From Kushneria phyllosphaerae (lineage in GTDB: Bacteria; Pseudomonadota; Gammaproteobacteria; Pseudomonadales; Halomonadaceae): a stretch of 64,000 bases of DNA. Position 1 is the first letter of the stretch, and every line of letters starts with the position of its first letter. This document shows, piece by piece, positions 10,163 to 18,733 of this stretch. The stretch spans positions 372,001 to 436,000 of the forward strand of contig NZ_ONZI01000003.1 of the NCBI RefSeq assembly GCF_900312995.1, in the 5' to 3' direction. The notes below the pieces were generated by a model. That model worked only from the letters and a program-made list of their open reading frames with translations. It had not been told where the DNA came from and searched no databases. The translations under genes and the position numbers were made by a program.

Positions 10163-10345
10163 ATGGCTACAGATTCCAAGTCCGACAAGGCTGAAGGCGC
10201 AATGGACAAGGTCAAGGGCAAGGTCAAGGAAGCCGTAGGCAAGGCGACCGACAAGCCCGGCACCGAAGCCGAAGGCAAGGCCCAACAGTCCAAGGGGCAT
10301 GCTGAAAGTGCCAAGGGTAATGCCAAGGACGCCATCAAGAAGTAA
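10163..10345 (+). CDS. CsbD-like stress protein (second copy)
   Basis: A 60-residue protein, KSDKAEGAMDKVKGKVKEAVGKATDKPG at its core, which is the CsbD helix-turn repeat. The ATG at 10163 is chosen over one 15 bases upstream because GGAGGT lies between them. Its second half is an Ala/Lys/Gly-rich tail. A strong intrinsic terminator follows. The adjacent copy at 9818 suggests a local duplication followed by strong divergence. Confidence 0.85.
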   Translation: MATDSKSDKAEGAMDKVKGKVKEAVGKATDKPGTEAEGKAQQSKGHAESAKGNAKDAIKK

Positions 10346-10369
10346 TGCTTTTGATGTGAAGAGTTAATA

Positions 10370-10396
10370 AAAGAGCCGCTCAATGAGCGGCTCTTT
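10370..10396 (+). terminator. Intrinsic terminator after second csbD gene
   Basis: Twelve-base perfect stem AAAGAGCCGCTC / GAGCGGCTCTTT with a three-base loop, 25 bases after the stop; the stem itself supplies the T-rich tail. Confidence 0.8.
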
Positions 10397-10495
10397 CCAT
10401 TGGACGGTCATTTTTTGTATTTGAAGCCCCGGCAGCGCTATGGCTGGCCTCGGGAGCGTCGTACAATCAGGGTTTTAACTGCAGGAGGCTTTTTC

Positions 10496-10774
10496 ATGGC
10501 CCAGGCAAGTGCACGACATATTCTGGTCAATAGTGAGTCCGAGTGCGAAGCACTCAAAACCGAAATCGAGCAGGGCAAGGACTTTGCCGATGTTGCCCGC
10601 GAGCACTCGAAGTGCCCCAGCGGCAAGCAGGGTGGCGATCTGGGCACCTTCGGTCGCGGTCAGATGGTGCGTGAATTCGACGAAGTCGTTTTTACCGGTG
10701 ACCTCAACAAGGTGCACGGTCCGGTCAAGACCCAGTTCGGCTATCATCTGCTGGAAGTGACCAGCCGCAGCTGA
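10496..10774 (+). CDS. ppiC: Peptidyl-prolyl cis-trans isomerase C (parvulin)
   Basis: A 92-residue single-domain parvulin, the same size as E. coli PpiC. Family motifs are ASARHILV, DFADVAREHSKCPSGKQGGDLGTFGRGQMV and FGYHLLEV. It catalyses cis-trans isomerisation of prolyl peptide bonds; no signal peptide is present, so it is cytoplasmic. AGGAGG lies 7 bases before the ATG at 10496. It stands alone, bounded by terminators on both sides. Confidence 0.95.
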   Translation: MAQASARHILVNSESECEALKTEIEQGKDFADVAREHSKCPSGKQGGDLGTFGRGQMVREFDEVVFTGDLNKVHGPVKTQFGYHLLEVTSRS

Positions 10775-10807
10775 TCACGTCCCGTATGCCGTTCGACGAT
10801 ACCCGGG

Positions 10808-10834
10808 GGCTGCCTGCCATGGCAGCCTTTTTTT
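10808..10834 (+). terminator. Intrinsic terminator of ppiC
   Basis: GGCTGCC / GGCAGCC stem with a six-base loop followed by seven T residues, 34 bases after the stop. Confidence 0.9.
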
Positions 10835-10983
10835 GTGGGGTCATCCCGCTGATCAGGCCGTTCGCGCGACACTACGAGCCGGCTGGTTTATCCTGACGGC
10901 TGTGAAGCGACTTCGGTCGTATTATTTGATGAACCATTTGGCACTCTGGTGCTGATGGACTGCAGGACTGTGAGGAAGTGCTC

Positions 10984-11976
10984 ATGAAAGACTGGCTACA
11001 AACGCTGCCCAAGGCGGAACTGCACCTGCACATCGAGGGCACGCTGGAACCCGAGCTCATGTTCGAGCTGGCCGCCAGAAACGATGTTGCGCTCCCCTAT
11101 AGCTCCATTGAAGAGGTCCGCGCGGCCTATAACTTCGCCAATCTGCAATCCTTTCTCGATCTCTACTATCAGGGCATGAACGTCCTGCATACCGAACAGG
11201 ATTTCTTTGATCTGGCGATGGCCTATTTCGAGCGCGCCCACGAAGACGGCGTGGTTCACATAGAACTGTCGTTCGATCCGCAGCCTCACCTGGCGCGCGG
11301 CGTGGCCATGCGCACCCTGTTTGCAGGTCTGGGCCAGGCGCGTGAAGAGGCGACCCGGCGCTTTGGCATGTCAACGGCCTTGATCATGAGCTTTCTGCGC
11401 GATCGCAGCGCCGAAGAAGCATTGGACGTCCTTGAGCAGGCCGCCCCCTGGTATGGCCAGATTGACGCGATCGGTCTGGACAGCGCCGAGCTTGGCAACC
11501 CGCCGGAGAAGTTTACGGCCGTCTTTGAGCGCGCCCGAACGCTGGGGATTGCACGGATTGCCCATGCCGGCGAAGAAGGCCCGGCGACCTATATCAGCGG
11601 GGCGCTGGATGCGCTGGATGTCTGTCGTATTGATCATGGCGTGCGCTGTCTGGAAGACGAGGCGCTGGTGGCCCGGCTTGCCAACGAACAGATTCCGCTG
11701 ACGGTCTGTCCGCTCTCCAATATTTATCTAAAGGTCTTTGAACGTCTGGAAGACCACACGCTGCCCGGCCTGCTTGATCATGGTCTGTGTGTGACGCTCA
11801 ACTCCGATGATCCGGCCTATTTCGGCGGCGGCATGCTTAACAATTTCGTGGCCTGCCATGAGGCCTTTGGCTGGGATGAAGACGCCTTTCGTGTGCTGGC
11901 GCGCAACGCCATTGAAGCCGCATTCATGGACGAGACCCGTCGTGACACGCTGTTAAAAGCGCTGGCCGAGTGCTGA
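10984..11976 (+). CDS. Adenine deaminase (adenosine-deaminase family, type 2)
   Basis: A 330-residue metal-dependent deaminase. Zinc ligands and active-site motifs are visible: ELHLHIEGTLEPE (HxH), IAHAGEE, DHGVRCLED and LNSDDPAYFGG. The EGTLEPE and SDDPAYFGG forms match the group of bacterial adenosine-deaminase-like enzymes (the Pseudomonas PA0148 type) shown to deaminate adenine to hypoxanthine, not adenosine; the substrate assignment here comes from that resemblance. The ATG at 10984 is preferred to a GTG two codons upstream because GAGGAA overlaps the latter. Role: purine salvage in the cytoplasm. Confidence 0.88.
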   Translation: MKDWLQTLPKAELHLHIEGTLEPELMFELAARNDVALPYSSIEEVRAAYNFANLQSFLDLYYQGMNVLHTEQDFFDLAMAYFERAHEDGVVHIELSFDPQPHLARGVAMRTLFAGLGQAREEATRRFGMSTALIMSFLRDRSAEEALDVLEQAAPWYGQIDAIGLDSAELGNPPEKFTAVFERARTLGIARIAHAGEEGPATYISGALDALDVCRIDHGVRCLEDEALVARLANEQIPLTVCPLSNIYLKVFERLEDHTLPGLLDHGLCVTLNSDDPAYFGGGMLNNFVACHEAFGWDEDAFRVLARNAIEAAFMDETRRDTLLKALAEC

Positions 11977-12912
11977 TCACCACCCGGTCTGGTGAATGAG
12001 CCAGAGTGCGGTACTGATGGTGAAAAAGGCACCGGTCGTGGCGGCCAGCAGTGCCGCCGCGCACAGCCCATCCATTGAAAAGCGCGTCCCGAAGATGGGG
12101 TAGACGCTCAGCATGGGGGCACTGGCAATCAGCAGTGCCCCGATCATCAACTCGGTATTGTCGATAGGGAAGATCTGAAAGCCCAGCAGCACCAGCAGTG
12201 GATGAATCACCAGCTTGGCCAGCGTAATCTGAGCCACATCACGATACATGCCCCGTACCCTGAGGCCGTAAAGCGTTCCGCCAATCACGAACAGGGCGGC
12301 CGGTGCCGAGGCATTGGCCAGCATGTCCAGCGCCTTGTAAAGCGGTGCTGGCACGTCGATGCCGGTCAGCGAGATCGTGGCGCCGGTCACGATGGCAATG
12401 ATGATCGGATTACGGACCAGCTGTTGTAACGTGGTGCCCAGCATGCGAAAAACCGACACACCCTGCTGTCGGCCCGCCTCGGCAAGCGCCAGACTTAATG
12501 GAATCATCAGCATGTTTTCGACCAGCATGCACAGCGCCAGTGCTACCCCGGCGGTGGGGCCGATGACCATGACCGCAATCGGATAGCCGATAAAGCCGCT
12601 GTTGGCCGTACCCATGCCCATGGCCATGATGGCACCGTGGTCGAGCCGCTGGCCCTGCAGCCGCGTCAGTCCAAGCCCCAACAGCAGAATGCAAAGCGAC
12701 CCCAGCCCATAGGCCAGAAGATAGTGAGCGTTGAAGACATCCGTCAGCGCCTGCTGGCTCAGCGCGCGTATGATCAGCGCAGGCAGGGCAAGCGTGACCA
12801 CAAAACGCCCCACGCCCTGCACATGATCCCGGGTGACCACGCCCCCCATGACAGCGAGATAGCCCAGCGCAATCAGCATGAAGATGGGAGCGGTAATGGC
12901 AAGAACTTCCAA
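11977..12912 (-). CDS. AEC-family (auxin efflux carrier type) transporter
   Basis: A 311-residue membrane protein with ten hydrophobic segments in the 5+5 arrangement typical of the AEC family (ITAPIFMLIALGYLAVMGG, FVVTLALPALIIRALS, ANSGFIGYPIAVMVIG, FVIGGTLYGL). The start is a TTG at 12912 with CGGAG 8 bases upstream, which places the first membrane helix at the N-terminus; the longer frame adds 46 hydrophilic residues unlike the family. It probably exports or imports a small organic acid; the substrate cannot be read. It ends back to back with the adenine deaminase gene with no spacer. Confidence 0.88.
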   Translation of the reverse strand: MEVLAITAPIFMLIALGYLAVMGGVVTRDHVQGVGRFVVTLALPALIIRALSQQALTDVFNAHYLLAYGLGSLCILLLGLGLTRLQGQRLDHGAIMAMGMGTANSGFIGYPIAVMVIGPTAGVALALCMLVENMLMIPLSLALAEAGRQQGVSVFRMLGTTLQQLVRNPIIIAIVTGATISLTGIDVPAPLYKALDMLANASAPAALFVIGGTLYGLRVRGMYRDVAQITLAKLVIHPLLVLLGFQIFPIDNTELMIGALLIASAPMLSVYPIFGTRFSMDGLCAAALLAATTGAFFTISTALWLIHQTGW

Positions 12913-13061
12913 GCACGAATCTCCGGGGTGGGGCGTCATGGCCAGGGGTGGCTGACCTTCAGATCTCTGCTCGGGCGGCAGATGACGGTGCGAAGGGTTG
13001 TATTTATCGGCTACCGGCGTCAGACAATGGTGATCGAACCACTTTTGCAAAGGGCCCTACC

Positions 13062-14105
13062 ATGCAGGCACGTCCGTTATATCACAATACACTGCACTGC
13101 TTTCCGGTCGGGCTTGCCGATGAGCGCCAGCAGCTGGTACATGCTGAAGTCTCTGCCGTGGTCCATGACGGCGAGCGGCTGATTCTGGGCAGCGACAAGC
13201 CGATTCCCGGGATTGAGCGCTCCTCGATCTTTGCTGTCGATCTCGACGATCAGGGGCATCCTCGGGAAGAGACACTGACCTATTACACCCAGCCCCTGAT
13301 TCGTCAGGCGATCAAGTACGAGGACTTCGCGCTCACCGTGGATGGCCATCATGTACTGGCCACCACCGGCTTCGATCGAATTCACCCCGAAGATCACTCC
13401 CTCAATGACTATAACCACCTGCTAATCTGGCCGCTCGGAGACCCTGACCGGGTACAGGTCGTGGACCCGGACCCGCGTGACGGCGTGGAAGGCTCACTGG
13501 AACTGCGCCAGCGCCTGACGGCCGCCATCGGCATGCCTTATTACAAGATCGAAGGCCTAGCGGCCATTCCGAGCGATGAAGGTGATGGTCTACTGCTGTT
13601 TGGTGTGCGTGAGCAGGGTCAGCATTTTGATGACTTCAACTATGTCTGCCGCGTGGTCGGTGCCCACTATCGGATCAATGAGCAGGGCCAAATGACCTTC
13701 ATCGACGAGATGCGCGAGCACTACACCTTTGAGCCTGGCCTATTCGACGCCGTTGAGCATCTCTGTGGCCTGTCGAGCCTTGAATATGACCCGTATAACC
13801 ACCGGCTTTATCTGATGACCAGCTTCGAAAACGAGCAGGGCGGTATCGACAGCATCGGCGGCTATCTCTGGGTGATCGATATGGCGGATTTTGCCCGGGG
13901 CAGGGTGCCGGCGCTGGTGGAAAACGAAACAGGAGGTCCGCTGGTGTTTACCCACAAGGCCGAGGGGCTGGCAGTGCTGGACCACGAGCGCTTGTTTGTC
14001 GCCTACGACAATGACCGGGAGCTGGCGCTGGGGGATCATGATGTTGAGCGTGAACAGAAGTATGCCTGTGAGGCCCCCTGGACGCTTTTGCAGATGATGC
14101 AGTGA
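13062..14105 (+). CDS. Uncharacterised protein, possible beta-propeller
   Basis: A 347-residue protein with no signal peptide or membrane helix. It contains repeated beta-strand-like units ending in short polar turns (VVHDGERLILGSDKPIPGIERSS, YKIEGLAAIPSDEGDGLLLFGVRE, CGLSSLEYDPYNHRLYLMTSF, KAEGLAVLDHERLFVAYDND), the kind of spacing seen in six-bladed propellers related to esterase-like phytase domains. That fold is inference. The ATG at 13062 was chosen because earlier residues of the open frame overlap the divergent AEC gene and look non-coding. No neighbour hints at a role. Confidence 0.75.
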   Translation: MQARPLYHNTLHCFPVGLADERQQLVHAEVSAVVHDGERLILGSDKPIPGIERSSIFAVDLDDQGHPREETLTYYTQPLIRQAIKYEDFALTVDGHHVLATTGFDRIHPEDHSLNDYNHLLIWPLGDPDRVQVVDPDPRDGVEGSLELRQRLTAAIGMPYYKIEGLAAIPSDEGDGLLLFGVREQGQHFDDFNYVCRVVGAHYRINEQGQMTFIDEMREHYTFEPGLFDAVEHLCGLSSLEYDPYNHRLYLMTSFENEQGGIDSIGGYLWVIDMADFARGRVPALVENETGGPLVFTHKAEGLAVLDHERLFVAYDNDRELALGDHDVEREQKYACEAPWTLLQMMQ

Positions 14106-14183
14106 CGCTCGGGGGTCAACCGCAGCGCCCGGGGCTGATACCATGGGCGCGATCCTTTCGTTTTATCTCCCTACGGTGTCATC

Positions 14184-14588
14184 ATGAAAATCGTCATGCG
14201 CTACTTCTTTAAAACCCTGCGGCTGGTGCTGGCGCCTGTCATGATCGCCCGTGACCGCTTCGGTCGTCCCGAGCCGATCACGCGTTCGCCTCAGGCGCAG
14301 GCCGAGGTGGATCGTGCCTGCCAGACACTGACGCTTTATCAGTTTCGTACCTGCCCCTTCTGCGTGAAGGTGCGTCACGAAATGCACCGGCTGGCGCTGC
14401 CGATCGCCCTGCGCGATACCCAGCACGATGATGCTGCCCGACAGGCACTGAAGGCCGGTGGCGGCCGCGTCAAGGTGCCGTGTCTTGCCATCGAGCGTGA
14501 AGACGGGCAGACCGAGTGGATGTATGAGTCAGACGCCATCAAGGGCTATCTGCAAAAGCGCTTCGAATCGCAGCCGGCCGTGGCATAG
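14184..14588 (+). CDS. Glutaredoxin-like protein with N-terminal hydrophobic helix
   Basis: A 134-residue paralogue of the protein at 9335. A basic, hydrophobic N-terminal helix (MRYFFKTLRLVLAPVMIARD) may attach it to the inner membrane. The thioredoxin-fold domain has CPFC (FRTCPFCVKVRHEMHRL), a GGGRVKVPCLAIE segment and WMYESDAIKGYL. It is a likely glutathione-linked thiol-disulfide protein. A strong terminator follows at 14607. Confidence 0.82.
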   Translation: MKIVMRYFFKTLRLVLAPVMIARDRFGRPEPITRSPQAQAEVDRACQTLTLYQFRTCPFCVKVRHEMHRLALPIALRDTQHDDAARQALKAGGGRVKVPCLAIEREDGQTEWMYESDAIKGYLQKRFESQPAVA

Positions 14589-14606
14589 CACGTGTCGGAC
14601 GTCATG

Positions 14607-14633
14607 AAAGGCCCCGGCTTGCCGGGGCCTTTT
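14607..14633 (+). terminator. Intrinsic terminator after the glutaredoxin-like gene
   Basis: AAAGGCCCCGGC / GCCGGGGCCTTT stem with a T-run, 19 bases after the stop. An almost identical hairpin in the same flanking context is at 19631. Confidence 0.9.
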
Positions 14634-14750
14634 GCGTTTGAAAAAGGCGCTCTGACGGGCGCACCCATCAAGGGCGCTTTTCTTGCAGGACCTGAACACT
14701 GCAAACGCTGTCTTATGTGCATGACGCGCAAGGAAAAGGGCATTTTCATG

Positions 14751-14777
14751 AAATGTCCTGAATTGTCAGATATTTAA
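14751..14777 (+). promoter_or_regulatory. Possible GntR-type operator before the symporter gene
   Basis: TCAGATATTTAA (14766-14777) matches 10 of 12 bases of the right arm of the palindrome at the GntR gene (TCTGATATTTGA). An imperfect partner, AAATGTCCTGA, lies just upstream (14751-14761) in inverted orientation. It is about 105 bases before the symporter start, a place where an operator could act. Similarity to the other operator is the only evidence. Confidence 0.35.
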
Positions 14778-14881
14778 TGGCCATAAGTACGACAAATGGC
14801 GAATGGTGTGCTTTTTTGGCGACGATAGACTTGGCGATTCCACGTAGCAATCCCTCTCTGCGTCCCTGAAAAGGCAATGTC

Positions 14882-16474
14882 ATGAATGCGCTGACTCTGG
14901 TGTCATTTTTCTTCTTTACCGCGCTGGTCGCCTTTATCACCTGGCGCATGACACGCCACGATGATCATCGCCATTCCAGCAGCTATTTTCTGGCCGGGCG
15001 CAGTCTGACCTTTCCGATCATTGCCGGCTCCTTGTTGATGACCAACCTGTCGACCGAGCAGATGGTCGGGCTCAACGGCGCCGCCTTTACCGATGGGCTA
15101 TCGGTCATGGCCTGGGAGGTGGTCGCCGTCGTCACGCTGGTCACCATGGCCATGTTCTTTCTGCCCCGCTTTCTTAAAAGCGGCGTGACGACCGTGCCGG
15201 AGCTTCTGGCGCTGCGCTTTGACCGCACGACTCAGCTTTTGGCCAATATCATTTTCGTGGTCGCCTACGCCGCCATTTTGCTGCCCAGCATTCTTTACTC
15301 CGGCGCACTGGGACTGATGGGGCTTTTGGACCTGCAGACGCTGACCGGCATCGAATCCAACGCGGTACTGCTGGTCCTGACCATCGTTGCGGTAGGGGTT
15401 GGCGGCGCCATCTATGCCCTGTTTGGCGGACTGCGATCGATCGCGATTTCCGACACCATCAACGGTGTGGGGCTTTTGATCGGCGGGCTGATGATCGTTT
15501 ATTTCGGTCTCAATGCGATCAGTGACGGCCATGGCATTCTGGCGGGGTGGGAAACGCTCAAGACCAGTCATCCGGAAAAAATGCGCTCCTGGGGCACCGA
15601 GGAGCAGTCGGTGCCTTTCTCCACCCTCTTTACCGGTGTGCTGCTGTTGAACATGTTCTATTGGTGCACCAACCAGCAGATCATTCAGCGTACCTTTGCC
15701 GCCAAAACACTGGCCGAAGGGCAAAAGGGCGTACTGCTGACCGGGCTGCTCAAGCTGCTCGGACCGCTGTATCTGGTGCTGCCGGGCATCATTGCCTTTC
15801 ATATGTATACCGGCCAGGGCGTCAAGGCCGATGCGGCCTATGGCCAGCTGGTGCACGACGTGTTGCCGGCCCCGCTGACCGGCTTTTTCGCAGCCGCCAT
15901 GGTGGGCGCCATTCTGTCGTCGTTCAACTCGGCGCTGAACTCCACGGCAACGCTCTTTAGCCTGGATGTCTACAAGGCACGATTGAAGCCCGATGCCACC
16001 GATGCTCAGGTGGTGCGCGCTTCCAAATGGTCGGGGTGGCTGATGGCCATTGCGGCCATGAGCATTGCACCGCTGATGGCCAGTCAGGAGAGCCTTTTTG
16101 TCTATGTCCAGAAGGTCAATTCGCTGTACTACGTGCCGCTGCTGTCGGTCATTGTGGTCGGCTTTCTGACCCGTCGCGTACCGGCCATGGCGGCCAATCT
16201 GGCGCTGGTGCTGGGCTGTGTGATCATCGCTGCCTTCTATTTCGTGCCGCCGCTGACCGGCGTGGTCGACTTCGTTTCCAACTTCCATTTCATCGCGATT
16301 GTCATGGTGCTGCTGGTGGTGATGATGCTGGCGATCGGCAAAATAATGCCGCGCGCCGAGCCCTGGGTGCAGCAGGACGCCGGTGCCATCGACATGACCC
16401 CGTGGAGCAAGGCATGGCCGGCCAGCATTGCGCTGCTGGTGCTGGTGGTCGCCATCTACCTGGCCTTTATCTAG
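14882..16474 (+). CDS. Sodium:solute symporter (SSS family), probably sugar
   Basis: A 530-residue carrier with about 13-14 membrane helices. It resembles the SGLT-like branch: SSYFLAGRSLTFPIIAGSLLMTNLSTEQMVGLNG near the N-terminus, GGAIYALFGGLRSIAISDTINGVGLLIGG, the YWCTNQQIIQR motif, and AAAMVGAILSSFNSALNSTATLFSLDVY, where the Na+-binding Ser/Asn residues lie. AAAAGG precedes the ATG. It converges on a GH42 beta-galactosidase, which suggests galactose or a galactoside as substrate; that is inference from context. Confidence 0.93.
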   Translation: MNALTLVSFFFFTALVAFITWRMTRHDDHRHSSSYFLAGRSLTFPIIAGSLLMTNLSTEQMVGLNGAAFTDGLSVMAWEVVAVVTLVTMAMFFLPRFLKSGVTTVPELLALRFDRTTQLLANIIFVVAYAAILLPSILYSGALGLMGLLDLQTLTGIESNAVLLVLTIVAVGVGGAIYALFGGLRSIAISDTINGVGLLIGGLMIVYFGLNAISDGHGILAGWETLKTSHPEKMRSWGTEEQSVPFSTLFTGVLLLNMFYWCTNQQIIQRTFAAKTLAEGQKGVLLTGLLKLLGPLYLVLPGIIAFHMYTGQGVKADAAYGQLVHDVLPAPLTGFFAAAMVGAILSSFNSALNSTATLFSLDVYKARLKPDATDAQVVRASKWSGWLMAIAAMSIAPLMASQESLFVYVQKVNSLYYVPLLSVIVVGFLTRRVPAMAANLALVLGCVIIAAFYFVPPLTGVVDFVSNFHFIAIVMVLLVVMMLAIGKIMPRAEPWVQQDAGAIDMTPWSKAWPASIALLVLVVAIYLAFI

Positions 16475-16485
16475 CCTTCTCGCCG

Positions 16486-16512
16486 AGCGCCTGTGGAGGG
16501 ATCGCAGGCGCT
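16486..16512 (+). terminator. Hairpin after the symporter gene
   Basis: AGCGCCTG / CAGGCGCT perfect 8-base stem with an 11-base loop, 11 bases after the symporter stop. No T-run. Confidence 0.4.
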
Positions 16513-16517
16513 GACCC

Positions 16518-16562
16518 ACTGTCCACAAACGTACTGTCTATAAAAGCACTGTCCATAAAAGC
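16518..16562. repeat. Three tandem 15-base repeats
   Basis: Units ACTGTCCACAAACGT, ACTGTCTATAAAAGC and ACTGTCCATAAAAGC follow one another exactly, and the next four bases (ACTG) begin a fourth that merges into the terminator. The first unit is the most diverged. They lie between convergent genes. Confidence 0.85.
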
Positions 16563-16598
16563 ACTGCCCCCGCGTCGGTTATCCGAGCGGGGGCAGTG
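16562..16598. terminator. Bidirectional terminator between symporter and beta-galactosidase
   Basis: CACTGCCCCCGC pairs perfectly with GCGGGGGCAGTG; inside, TCGG/CCGA extends the stem with one bulged G and a TTAT loop. It sits 20 bases past the end of the beta-galactosidase gene. Confidence 0.8.
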
Positions 16599-16618
16599 TC
16601 GTTATCCGGCTGTCAGAA

Positions 16619-18595
16619 TCAGTGCGCTATCGACCAGATACTGACGCCGGCGGGAGAAAGCGTCGCGTCGCCGACCAGATAGCCGGATTCAGGGATCAGA
16701 TGATCCGGCAGATGGCGGGGCTCGGGCGCGTAGTTGAAGGCAAAGCAGAGCGTGCCGCGACGGCGCAGCCTGACCCCTTCGGGCAATATGGTGGTGGCGA
16801 TATCGGCTGTGCGACTCGCCTCGGCGAAAATCGCCATCATGCTGTCTTCATCCAGCCAGGCGGTGAGATAGGTCACGCCCTGATGGTCGGTCACTGCCGG
16901 CATGCCATCCTCGAAGCGATGGACTACACACGCCTTCAGGCGCTTCTCATCCAGCTGCTCACGCCAACGCAGGGCGTGACCCTGCGGGCTGCCGGGCAGC
17001 GTCAGACGTGGCCGGGCGCCGGGGCGCAGGCCATCAACCTGATCGACCGTCACCCCGGTCAGTGGGGTCAGCGGCCCCGGCGCCAGATTGGCGGGGATCT
17101 GAAAGTCAGGCGTGCGCGAGCCGGAGCGTGCGCCGATGATCAGCCGTGTGCCGGCGGTTCGGGCAGTATCGAGTCTTTGGGCCAGTGCCTTGTCGGCGAT
17201 GACCTGACACGGCAGGACGACCATGGCATAGCCATCAAGCGCGGCCGTCGGCGGGACGATATCGACATCCAGCCCCAGCCGGCGCAGGGCGCTGTACCAG
17301 CTCAAATGCAGCTCAAGGGCATCAAAGTCGGCGGCGTGCGGTTGAATCTGGCAGGCCCAGACGGCGCTATAGTCGAACATCAACGCCACCGATGCCGGGG
17401 TCGTGGTGATGTCCTGCTGCGCCAGCACCGGCAGCTCGTCACGCACGGCCAGCAGCTCCGGCCAGGCACGGGACTGACTGCCGTCGGGGCGCAAAAGGCC
17501 CGCGTGCATCTGCTCCTGGGCGAAGGGGGCCTGACGCCAGCGGAAATAGGACACGACTCCGGCGCCATGGGCGAAGGCTTCATGGCTCCACAGGCGCACC
17601 ATGCCGGGCAGGGGCGCGGCATTGCTGATGGCCCAGTTGACCGGCCCCGGCTGTTGCTCCATGACCCACCAGCGCCCTTTGCACATGGCGCGGTAGAGAT
17701 CATGATGAAATCCGGCGAAATCCGGATGGCCCTGCCGGCGATAGTAATCCCGCGTCGCCTCATCGTGCGCGCCGCGCTCCAGAAAGCCCAGCGGATAGCT
17801 GTCCCAGCTGGCGATATCAAGATCGCGGGCGACGTCGAAATGATCGAACTCGGTAAAAAGCCCCATGAAGTTATGAATAATATCCACGGACACGCCGGCT
17901 GCACGCAGGGTATCGACCTGTAACCGGTTATAGGTCACCACCAGATCCGAACAGTAGCGGCGATAATCGAGCACGATGGCCGGGTGGGGCTCGGTCACGG
18001 TACCGACCGGCGCCTCGACCTGATCAAACCCGGTGACTTCCATGCTCCAGAACACGCTGCCCCAGGCATGATTCAGCGTCTCGACATCCCCATAACGCTT
18101 CTCGAGCCAGTGGCCGAAGCCTTCGCGCGCGGCCGGCGAGTAGCTGAGGATGGTGTCATGACAACCGTATTCGTTGTCGGTCTGCCAGGCGATGATGGCG
18201 GGATGGTTCGCGTAGCGCTCGGCCATCAGCCGAACAATGCGCTCGCTCTGGGTGCGATAGACCGGTGAGGCAAAGCAGTAGTGGCGGCGCGACCCGAAAC
18301 CCCGCGGCCGGCCATGCTCGTCCACGGCGAGAATCTCCGGATGGGCATCGACCAGCCATTTGGGCGGCGTTGCGGTAGGTGTGCCCATCACGATGGAAAG
18401 GCCGGCCTCGGCCAGCGTGGCCACGGCCTTGTCCAGCCATTCAAACTGCAGCTCGCCCGAGCGTGGCTCCAGTCGACTCCAGGCAAATTCACCGATGCGT
18501 ACCACGCTGATGCCGGCCTCGACCATGGCGCGTGCATCGTCGGCCCAGCGCTGGGGCGGCCAGTGTTCGGGGTAGTAACAGACGCCTAACTGCAT
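16619..18595 (-). CDS. Beta-galactosidase, glycoside hydrolase family 42
   Basis: A 658-residue cytoplasmic GH42 enzyme hydrolysing beta-galactosides. The start motif [11 protein letters not shown] is typical. The acid/base Glu is E142 in TDNEYGCH, and the nucleophile is E313 in [12 protein letters not shown]. The middle trimerisation domain and a short C-terminal beta domain complete the normal length. The ATG at 18595 has AGGAG before it. It lies 138 bases downstream of the GntR/FadR-type gene on the same strand with no clear terminator between, so the two are likely co-transcribed and controlled by the operator at 19502. Confidence 0.95.
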   Translation of the reverse strand: MQLGVCYYPEHWPPQRWADDARAMVEAGISVVRIGEFAWSRLEPRSGELQFEWLDKAVATLAEAGLSIVMGTPTATPPKWLVDAHPEILAVDEHGRPRGFGSRRHYCFASPVYRTQSERIVRLMAERYANHPAIIAWQTDNEYGCHDTILSYSPAAREGFGHWLEKRYGDVETLNHAWGSVFWSMEVTGFDQVEAPVGTVTEPHPAIVLDYRRYCSDLVVTYNRLQVDTLRAAGVSVDIIHNFMGLFTEFDHFDVARDLDIASWDSYPLGFLERGAHDEATRDYYRRQGHPDFAGFHHDLYRAMCKGRWWVMEQQPGPVNWAISNAAPLPGMVRLWSHEAFAHGAGVVSYFRWRQAPFAQEQMHAGLLRPDGSQSRAWPELLAVRDELPVLAQQDITTTPASVALMFDYSAVWACQIQPHAADFDALELHLSWYSALRRLGLDVDIVPPTAALDGYAMVVLPCQVIADKALAQRLDTARTAGTRLIIGARSGSRTPDFQIPANLAPGPLTPLTGVTVDQVDGLRPGARPRLTLPGSPQGHALRWREQLDEKRLKACVVHRFEDGMPAVTDHQGVTYLTAWLDEDSMMAIFAEASRTADIATTILPEGVRLRRRGTLCFAFNYAPEPRHLPDHLIPESGYLVGDATLSPAGVSIWSIAH

Positions 18596-18640
18596 GATGG
18601 GCTCCTGGGGTATGGGCAGTGGATGGTAGTGGCAGGGTGG

Positions 18641-18666
18641 GCGCATCCGGCGTCGACAGGATGCGC
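18641..18666. promoter_or_regulatory. Inverted repeat between regulator and beta-galactosidase genes
   Basis: GCGCATCC / GGATGCGC, perfect over eight bases with a ten-base spacer. It could be an operator or an attenuating hairpin in the shared transcript; it is unlike the palindrome at 19502. Confidence 0.3.
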
Positions 18667-18733
18667 ATCAAGGGCTTTATTGCTGCAAGCGTTGCACGGC
18701 GTGGCATTGAGGACACGTCATGCCGGTCAGAAA

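Noticed and set aside
14592..14777. 61-codon plus-strand ORF after the glutaredoxin-like gene
   Set aside because: It encodes the terminator hairpin in its first third and lacks a ribosome site.
15098..16528. 476-codon minus-strand frame opposite the symporter
   Set aside because: His/Gln/Arg-rich antisense of a membrane-protein gene; no start signal and no family resemblance.
16622..17923. 433-codon plus-strand frame opposite the GH42 gene
   Set aside because: Antisense shadow; the GH42 frame has all catalytic motifs.
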